This document shows, piece after piece, positions 56,190-64,000 of a DNA stretch of 64,000 bases. Origin of the DNA: Triglochin maritima (taxonomy: Eukaryota; Streptophyta; Magnoliopsida; Alismatales; Juncaginaceae); the NCBI GenBank assembly GCA_963682175.1, contig OY821779.1, positions 5,220,501 through 5,284,500 of the forward strand, given 5' to 3'. The position numbers were made by a program, and so were the translations under genes. Under the pieces are notes generated by a model. That model was not told where the DNA came from and ran no database searches. It saw only the letters and a list, made by a program, of their open reading frames with translations. Every line of letters starts with the position of its first letter. The first letter of the stretch is position 1.

Positions 56190-56640
56190 CATATATCCGG
56201 TTAACCGTCTCAATCAAGTACCGATAAAAAAATCATATCTATTTAAAAATTCATACCCGTATATACTCATTCCTGTTTACCCGATTAATAAATGGGTCGA
56301 GTACAGGTATATGCATTACTCATATCCGTATACCTGTTAACGGACTGGTGGCGACGAGTAGTTGGGAGGTGGATGAACTGGTCTTGAGCAGGGACGAGTT
56401 TTTTTATTTTTTAAATTTATATTAAATAACTAATAATGAAAAATACAAAAATTCAAACCCATATATATCTATATATAACATTTATATATTTATATTATAC
56501 CCATTTACCTGTCGCATACTTGTTAACTTTGCGGATACGGGTAGGTCATTTTTGAGTTTGTACCTGTTAATTTAGCTTGGTATGGATACAGGTAACGACA
56601 TATCCGACGTGCACATGACCCGTTTACAGGCCTACTTGGA
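56190..56640. repeat. GGGTA/TACCC-rich repeat, possibly a hAT-type MITE
   Basis: The right end, inverted, reads AGTAGGCCTGTAAACGGGTC, like the CAGGCCTGTAAACGGG ends of plant hAT-type MITEs. The inside has many TACCCG, CCTGTTAAC and GGGTA words on both strands. Ends and duplication are not clearly resolved. Confidence 0.35.
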
Positions 56641-57310
56641 AGGTTAATTTAAAACCAACAGACTGAACAATAATTATTTTTGAATGTTAATATAAGTTGG
56701 TTTTGTCTATCTTTTAATTTCTTCTTTATTTTTAAATTTTTTGCATTTACTTAATTAACTCTTAGGATATGACCTTTCCTTATTAAAACAAGAGACTTCT
56801 CTAGAATAACTATCTTTCTCCGTATACAAACGAAATTAATATCAATAAAAAATCAAATTGAATGGTCTTACATTTTCAATCTACATTTATTATCCTTTAA
56901 GCTATTTTAAAATGTGCAAACTTTTAGTTTTAAATAGAAATGTTGTAGGTATAATAATTTGGTTGAATCATACCTTGATGTATAATAACTTATTAGTTTT
57001 TTTGTATGAAAATTTATGGGTAAGATATACCATATATATAAAACAAATGGTAAATTTTTCATATCAAATGAACTATTACCGTGATCCAACCCTTCGGAAT
57101 TCAGAAAATTTCAGTCGTTCAAATATGAGCATTTTAGATCAACTGTAAAACTAACTTGGATTGACCTAAAATTGTAACATCTCATAAATTAAGAGATAAA
57201 AATACATGTGATTCAGTTTGATTTAAAATATCAATTTTAAAAGGTCTTAATTTTAAGTAAGACATCCAAGTTGGCTATAATCACTCATGTAGCCACACAC
57301 ACACATATAT

Positions 57311-57540
57311 GAGTCAAGATCTAGTAGCCACACACATCCAAGAGCTCATTTTACTAATTTAAGTCTTCTTCAATATCACAATTAGATCTAAATTACGTTT
57401 ATTCTACCGTTAATATCCATCATTAGATCATTTATTAACATAATCACCCATAATCTTAATCTACATTACAGTTTCAGATGAATAGTGAATATGGTGGTAG
57501 CTTAAAATAGAAAAATTAAACATCAAACTCACTAGAGAAT
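57311..57540 (-). repeat. (TA)n-associated repeat, copy 4
   Basis: Degenerate relative of 36695-36900, same orientation: starts GAGTCAAGATCTAGTAGCC and ends CTCACTAGAGAATTTTTG. It is followed by (TA)n at 57549-57592. Confidence 0.55.
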
Positions 57541-57565
57541 TTTTGCATATATATATAATTTTTGC

Positions 57566-57596
<31 letters not shown>

Positions 57597-59985
57597 ATTT
57601 CCAACGAGGTTGACATCACTAAAGGACAAACGAAGTTGTTCAACAAAAATCGTCATATTTTAATCCAATGAATTTCTTGTGACAATCAGATATGAAAATT
57701 ATTTAATTTGACAATCTATTGACTTTAGTGCAAAATCTTAAGATTATTTTCTTCAATTTGCAAGATCATAAGTTTTTAAAAAAGCAATAATATCTCCCAC
57801 GAATCAAGGAACATTTCTGATTAAACTCATCATTCTCTTTAACAAATACGTGTATTTTACCATGAATATTGCATCAATCCTAAACTAAATGATGAAAAAT
57901 GTGAGCTATGCATATTTTTGAAGCAGAAAAAAAAATTAATTATCGGAAAATGAAAATCAAATGAATTTAGTAAATGCATCATGAATTACAAAATACAGAT
58001 ATATGTATCAAAACTACAGTAGGTTAAAACAATTATCAGAAATACATAATTATCTAAAACAAGAATAAATTGCTGATTTAATGAATTCAATAAAATACAA
58101 ATTTAATGAGTTCAATAAATACATCTTGAATTGAAAAAAATGTATACAAATGCAATACGTTTAATAAAAATGTAATAATGCATAATTATCCAAAACAATG
58201 AGAAAATTGCATATTTCAATAATGCAATTACTTAAAATACAAAAATTAATAAAATAATGACCAATTTTGAATCATAGGACTTCGAAAACATAATATAAGA
58301 ATTTTAATAATACAAACTTCACAAAACACCGACTTCAAAAATGCATTTTGTGTTGTAACAAGATTTGTACAATTATTGATTCTAAAAAGATAATACAAAA
58401 ATGAAGCAAGAAAATGACATATATATAGTTTCCATCCGAACAATTACATAACAAAAAAGAAAAAATAATGACTTTAAAATCATACCAAAATCGAAATATA
58501 ATAGCAACATTATAATTCAATCGATAGATTTGATAATTAAGGTTTTTTTAAATAAACAAAAAGTGAAAGTAGATTATAAATTTCGTAATAAATTGGTGAT
58601 CAGATAATCTGGTACGTTTATAAATTAAAAGATTATAAATTTGGTAGACTTTCCTAATAAAAGCGTGAACTTGTTAATTTATGTCTTTGAAATTTACAAA
58701 CTAATACTTATTTTATGATATTTAGTATCCATACTGATTTGGTTCTGCTACTTGAGTTTTCCAAAAATACTAAGTCCAACTCAGCGATTTATCAACCTTT
58801 AGATTTAAATACAACCATTTAAATTAGCAACCACATTTAGCTTCTATCAACCTCATTGGAAAATTCTCTCTCTCTCACACACATATATGTATATAAAGCG
58901 GCGGAGTCACGTGGGCAGGTGCGGCACCTATCCCATCCAAATTTTCTCAAAAAAATTTCCATTTTTTTTAAATTTTTTATATTAAATCATATATATTTAA
59001 GTATAGTATGTTGAAGTTTGTGATATGATTGTTTAAATGTGATTTAATTTGGAATTTGAGAGAAGTTAAGATAATATTTTGACAAAAATTGATTTTAGAG
59101 TCAATTTGATTTAGATCGGGGACTTTGAAGTTATTTTGAACAACTACATTTGGAAGATAAGCTATAATCTTTTGGACTTGCATTGTTGTGTAAGTTTGAT
59201 AATTTTTTAGTTGAAAATGAACATTACATAGATTTTAGTTATGTTTAATAAAAATGTACACAAAGCAATTTGATTTAAATGTTTGAATTTGACTTTTTGA
59301 TTATGACGTGCAATCTTTCTTTTCAAGTACAATTATGCTTATTGACATATTATATCTCACTTTGACACTGTCGAGTTCGTTGGTTGACTAAAAATGGAAT
59401 GAATACTTAAAATAAACTAGTATTTATAGGAAATTTATTCATTAAAGTCATTCTATACATAAGAACTGTATAATGAATAATAAATCAAAAGTCTACAATT
59501 CCACGAATGAAAATAGCAATGAGCATGAGTAGTAATAATTATTACAAAATTCTTTTATTATAATTTTAGGTTATACTTATATACTATTTTGCTCTCTCTG
59601 TTTGTCTAAATTTTATCAATTTTAAACTTAAAAACAAACATAACAAATAAATCTTACCAAACAATATGCTTTGTGTTTGGATATTGGAATTTCAGTTGTA
59701 AGAATAAAATCAATTTAATTGTGTCGTGTTTTATAGTTGTAAAAATTTATTTTGAATGTTTGTATTTTAATATATTTAGGTTTGGAAAAATGTTAAAAAT
59801 AAAAAGAATATTTTCAAATTATTTGTTTTTTTAATTAATTATTTAAAATATCATTTTAAAGTTGTAGGTCCTACATAAAAAATTCAACCAATGGAAAAAC
59901 AATCTGCACCACCCAGAAAAAAATTCCGGATCCACCCCTGTGTATATATATGTGTTATATATTTTTATATATATACACACACGTA

Positions 59986-60142
59986 GAATAATTTTCCAAT
60001 GAGCCTGAAACTTAATCTACATATTTTAAACTCCTAGCATATTCATCACTCATCTGAAAATGTAAGGTACATTAAGATTTTGACGGTTATGCTAAGAAAA
60101 GAATCTAATTGTGAGATTATAAAGAGCTTAAACAAATAAAAT

Positions 60143-60149
<7 letters not shown>
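59986..60149 (+). repeat. (TA)n-associated repeat, copy 5
   Basis: More degenerate copy in the orientation of 2858-3062. It retains the CACTCAT, ACGGTTATGCTAA and TGTGAGATTATA region, and is flanked by TATATATAC on the left and (TA)n (60147-60178) on the right. Confidence 0.45.
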
Positions 60150-60183
<34 letters not shown>

Positions 60184-60664
60184 GAAACCAAATAAACATA
60201 ATAGACTCATTCGAAAAATGAGTTCAAATGTTCAACACAACTCTTAAACAAAACCAATCTACTTTCACTAATTTGAAGTCAATTTGAAATTTCCAAACAC
60301 TTTCATCTGACTTGGTTAAGATTCCACCCCTACCGTAAACAAAACCAACGAGACCATCTACGTTTTTTTCCAAATTTTTTCCAAATTTTGTGAACAATAT
60401 TTTCTTGGAATATGGAGAGAGAAATGTGAGGACACAATTTAAAAGTGAGAATCAGATTCTGAATTTCAGAATTAATCTGGGTTTCATAATAATTTTTGGG
60501 TGATAGAGTTTGCGTAAAAGTGGCAGGCCGAACAGGTCTGGCGTGCACACCCCGCCGACACGCAAATCTACTTGTAGATATTTCAGAAGGAAAATGATTA
60601 ATGGATGTTTGCGTCCGGGACGTGCGCTGACATGGTCAGTCTAACCAACAGTCTAGTCATCAAA

Positions 60665-61182
60665 AGTCAAATGTCTTTTACTTTCTGAAATTAATTAAAT
60701 AACATATTTATTTTGTATCACATGCAATTTCTACTTTTCTAATGCAACATTACGTCCCAATGCAACATTTTGTTTACCCGTGCAATATTTACTTTCCCAA
60801 TGCAACATTTGGTTTGCTGATCCACAACTTAAAATTGACAGACTCACGCCTTATTGTCAATAATAAGTTGTGTGTGTCAATAATAAGTTTTGTGTATGTC
60901 CAGATTAAGTTGTGTGTGTTCTGAATAAGTTATGTGTTTTTCTAGAATAAGTTGTGTGTCTATCCATAATAAGTTTTGTGTTTGTCCATAATAAGTTGTA
61001 TGTCTGTTCAGAATAAGTTGTATTAGGAAAATGTTGCATGAGGAAACCAAATGTCACATAAGGAAACCAAAATGTTGCATGGGGAAATCAAATGTTACAT
61101 TGAGAACATAATATTGCATGAGGAAAATAAAATTTACATGTGATACAAAATAAATATGTTATTTATTTAATGACATTTGACT
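60665..61182. repeat. Fold-back element with minisatellite core
   Basis: Long inverted arms: AGTCAAATGTC...AATAACATATTTATTTTG then TATCACATG on the left, and their inverse on the right (61139-61182). Both arms also carry repeats of AATGCAACATTTGG or its inverse AATGTTGCATGAGGAAA. The middle (60857-61020) is a tandem array of about eight units of 19-22 bases built on AATAAGTTGTGTGTCTGTCC. No coding capacity. Confidence 0.75.
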
Positions 61183-61460
61183 ATCCAATTTGAAAATCAA
61201 TACTCAAACTAACCGTAAGTTATTCCTCGACTATTTAAAACACACAAACCCGAACTTTATCAACCCACTTGATTATGATTAATGAATAATGATAACCCTA
61301 AGTCCTTAATAACTAAAGTCAGAGGAAAATCTAAAATAAGCACCACTCCACCACATCCACAGTCCACCCTCTGGCCCACCACACTACTGTAGTCCAATAT
61401 TAATAAATAATAATTCCATCCCAACTCAGACACCAAACCAATCGATGGATCAGAAACACT

Positions 61461-61504
61461 AGAGGAGAGAGAGAGAGAAAGAGAAAGAGAAAGAGAGAGA
61501 GAGG
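61461..61504 (+). repeat. GA-rich tract in the SPL 5' region
   Basis: GAGAGAGAGAGAAAGAGAAAG-type tract ending 22 bases before the SPL start codon, so probably in the 5' UTR. Such tracts are common in plant leaders and can bind GAGA-binding BPC proteins. Confidence 0.7.
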
Positions 61505-61526
61505 GTCTTGTTTTGGTTATTCCGAA

Positions 61527-61759
61527 ATGGATCTGACCATCAACTCCTCCTCAACGTCGGGATCGTCCGGATCTGGGAGGAGGAGGAGAGTCAACGGAGC
61601 GGCGGCGGGGGCTCCACGGTGCCAGGTGGAAGGGTGCGGGATGGATCTGAGGGGGAGCAAGGCCTACTACTGCCGGCACAAGGTCTGCGTGCCCCACTCC
61701 AAGGCCCCCCGCGTCGTCGTCGCCGGCGTCCACCAGCGCTTCTGCCAGCAGTGCAGCAG
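61527..61759 (+). CDS. SBP-box transcription factor (SPL), first exon only
   Basis: Exon 1 encodes 77 residues plus two bases. It starts [21 protein letters not shown] and ends at the conserved SBP intron position, [10 protein letters not shown] with donor AG|GTTTTG. It holds the first zinc finger of the SBP domain ([10 protein letters not shown] then [12 protein letters not shown]3H type) and the start of the second. The remaining exons (FH..., basic nuclear signal) are not in the window, so the first coding intron exceeds 2.2 kb. SPL proteins bind GTAC cores and control phase change and organ growth, many under miR156; no target site is visible here. The very short N-terminus before the SBP domain recalls small SPLs. 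CGMDL and CVPH are unusual residues. Confidence 0.9.
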
Positions 61760-63538
61760 GTTTTGTTGATTTTTTTTGTTAATTAAGGCTCTGGTTAGTG
61801 TTGGTTTGGTGTTGTCGTCGTGCCTAGGGTTGATTTGGGAAGATGAACTTGAGGATGATTGGTATGTGTTTGGGAAAATAGTCGCTAAACACGAAAAACG
61901 TGCATCACTCTGTAAGAAAGTTGGATTCCGCTTCCCTTCACGTTAAGTGCTTGGATTTTGTAGAAGCTGTGGACCAACCAAATTTCACAGTTTGTTGGAA
62001 ATTTTAGGAGTTTTAAGATTGGAGTTTTTTTTGACAGTGACAACTTCTGGACTTGGCTATAGATCTGCTACGAAGGATGGTGAAGCTTACAATTATAATG
62101 TGTAAAACAAACAAAAAAATAACTTTTTTGCGTGTGGCATGTTAAACTGTTAATGTGTGATATTATTTTCCCCCTCTTGATGTCATAAGAATTGTGCCCC
62201 CTGATTTGAAATCCTGGCAGTCTTTTCTACATGTACAACATAGAAAGTCTTAGGGTGCGTCTAGATGACCCAAAATAACGTGGGTTTAAATTGTATGCTT
62301 TAGAAAATACGATTTTCAATCTTACAAAAGGTGTTTGGAATAATGCATTCTCAAAGTAAATTATTGAATTGGATGCCAACTTGAAACATGTAATTTTGAA
62401 ATCAATGTTTCAAAACCTTTAGACCCAAATGGGTCCTTAATTTTACCCTCTATTAACCTAAAAATAGTTGGCTTCTCCCCCAATTTAACATAAAGTACAC
62501 GTCCACTCCCATCCTTAGGAAGAGAATTGAAATTCTGGGAACTAAACTTATCACTTAAGCACTATGTCATTTATACACAAACAAACCCAAACCCAATATA
62601 TCATTTATCCACTACATTCTAGAAGTACTTATTTGGCAATAAGTTGTTTGTTGGGGATGATTTTATACCTAATTGGTGAATTAAAGGTCACACCATGTTG
62701 ACCCAGATTAGTAAAAAATAGTTTGATGTCTCTGATTGAAGCATACATTGTACATGACAACTTCCCATTGGGGGAATTTAGGGGCTTTCTGTTTAATGAT
62801 GTTAGGTCATACAATTTTATTTGTTCTGCTTTAGATGTTCAACACTTCAGCTTATCCTGAATCCAATAGTTTAATTTTTTCCTCATAGACAATTACATCC
62901 TTTCAAAATTCTTGACCATAATACTGGTGATGGGAGACGTATACAGAGTGTCTTCACAATGACTATGTGAATTTTTACAATGTTATTGGTTTCCCATGTA
63001 ACAAGTTCATATATATGCATCATTTGTTCATTTCGTAACGAGTTCGGGGTTTCTATATCAATTCATATACTAAACTTAAATTTTGTTTGCACTTCATGTT
63101 GGTCATCAGATGAATAGACAACCAAAAAAAATGAGAATTTGTTTCTGTAGGAATTTGTAAAATGCAAAATTTCCCATGAATTATTGATGTATTCCCACAA
63201 ATCAAATTAAACAAAAAAGGCCCATACTAAGTATTACGTAAATCAGTAAGTGACCTTATAGGATAATAGTATATTACATAAGTTGGTAAGTGACCTTATA
63301 TAGATATAATGTGTTTTTTTATCAAGTACAATTTTGATAGATGCAAATCTCTATATGGTATTTGAAAGTCTGACATAAAATTTTCAGAGGCAAAATAGTT
63401 GCCAACGAAACGACAGTCTAAACCAATTTTATGAATTTGCCTGCATTAGTTTGTGTTCTACAAATGTAATTTTCAAATCAGACAAGATAGTATATCGTAA
63501 CATGTATTATAAAAAAATATTTTTGTCATTATGTCATT
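61760..63538 (+). other. SPL intron 1 (part)
   Basis: Non-coding, AT-rich. A possible MITE-like repeat lies at about 62251-62438: its ends AGGGTGCGTCTAGATGACCC and inverted AAGGACCCATTTGGGTC are only roughly inverted. No second SBP exon was found. Confidence 0.6.
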
Positions 63539-64000
63539 ATGAATTTAATTAAAGATATGTATGAAAGAGTTGAAAGTAGCATTAGAATTTGTGATGGTGT
63601 GATTAAAGCTTTTCCGATTAAGATTGGACTTCATCAGGGTTCAACTTTAAGTCCATATCTATTTGCTTTAGTAATGGACGAGGTGACAAAAGACTTACAA
63701 TGTGAGGTTTCATAGTGTATGTTTTTTGCAGATGATGTAGTATTAATTGACGAGAGTAGGGTAGGTGTGGAGAGAAAACTAGAGTTGTGGAGAAATACTT
63801 TAGAAACAAAAGGTTTTAAACTAAGTAAATCTAAAACTGAATATATGAAATGTTATTTCAGTACCGTTAATACTGAGGAAGATGAGATTATATTAGATGA
63901 ACAAGTGGTGCGTAAAAAAGATATTTTTAGATATTTTGGATCAATACTTCAAAAAGATGGGGAGATCGATGAAGATGTTAACCATAGGATTAGAGCAGGA
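63539..64000 (+). pseudogene. RTE-type LINE reverse transcriptase fragment
   Basis: From the ATG at 63539 the frame gives MNLIKDMYERVESSIRICDG, GLHQGSTLSPYLFALVMDEV, the catalytic box [33 protein letters not shown] and [18 protein letters not shown]. These are the middle and 3' part of the RTE-clade reverse transcriptase common in plants. One in-frame TAG at 63713-63715, where PW is usual before CM, breaks it. It starts abruptly in the middle of the domain (5' truncated, as is normal for LINEs) and continues past the window end. Same strand as the SPL gene. Confidence 0.88.

Larger units (their letters stand above)
55489..60664. other. AT-rich intergenic region with repeats
   Basis: About 5 kb without a recognised gene. 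Very low GC, many long A/T runs and (TA)n tracts (57549-57592 and 60147-60178). It contains two degenerate (TA)n-associated repeats and a GGGTA-rich stretch, listed separately. Confidence 0.6.

Noticed and set aside
61508..61786. Alternative +1 frame through the SPL exon (92 codons)
   Set aside because: GC-rich shadow; the SBP zinc finger fixes the real frame from 61527.

Overview
This is a 64 kb piece of a eukaryotic nuclear genome, almost certainly a flowering plant and probably a eudicot. The evidence is many-exon genes with GT-AG (and two GC-AG) introns, plant-specific families (VQ motif, SBP-box, LEA_1, PFP alpha, xylem-type cysteine protease), AT-rich spacers, and plant copia, Harbinger, CACTA-like, Mutator-like, SINE and RTE-LINE remnants. 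The species cannot be named from the sequence. Nothing bacterial, no CRISPR array and no RNA gene was found.

Layout. 1-1.5 kb: 3' part of a RING-H2 protein gene. 4.5-6.7 kb: single-RRM RNA-binding protein, six exons. 6.9-13.3 kb: transposon block with a Harbinger-type MITE, a decayed Harbinger element, two copia-type solo LTRs and a SINE. 13.9-20.9 kb (minus): alpha subunit of PPi-dependent phosphofructokinase, rebuilt here as 19 exons and 618 residues, with a third solo LTR in intron 2. 23.1-27.6 kb: U2AF35 (minus), single coding exon, flanked by two inverted copies of a second LTR family. 28.5-32.7 kb: DUF89 damage-control phosphatase (12 exons, 368 aa), with a SINE in intron 5. 33.1-34.6 kb (minus): papain-like protease of the XCP type (4 exons, 350 aa). 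37.2-37.6 kb: VQ protein. 38.9-42.0 kb: two tandem LEA_1 genes. 42.5-47.8 kb: an internally deleted copia element carrying a CACTA-like insertion, which itself carries a Mutator-like element with GC-rich hairpins. 49.1-50.0 kb: fourth copia solo LTR. 52.2-55.5 kb: SANT/Myb-bromodomain protein (3 exons, 627 aa). 55.5-61.5 kb: AT-rich spacer with repeats. 61.5-64 kb: first exon of an SBP-box (SPL) gene, with an RTE-type LINE fragment in the following intron.

How the genes relate. They are ordinary single-function plant genes on both strands, with no sign of a functional cluster. The only local relationship is the LEA_1 tandem pair. U2AF35 and the DUF89 gene probably share a divergent promoter region near 27.8-28.4 kb. 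The DUF89 and protease genes are convergent, about 390 bp apart.

Most notable non-gene signal. The decamer CGGTCGACCG and close variants are massed in the U3-like half of four copia solo LTRs. They are also massed in an apparently unrelated LTR family next to U2AF35 (nine exact copies in about 430 bp). Other notable structures are the nested transposons with GGCGTCT...AGACGCC hairpins, a head-to-head pair of (TA)n-associated repeats, and a fold-back element with a minisatellite core. Exon boundaries were worked out by hand from splice sites, reading phase and family similarity. They have not been checked against transcripts.
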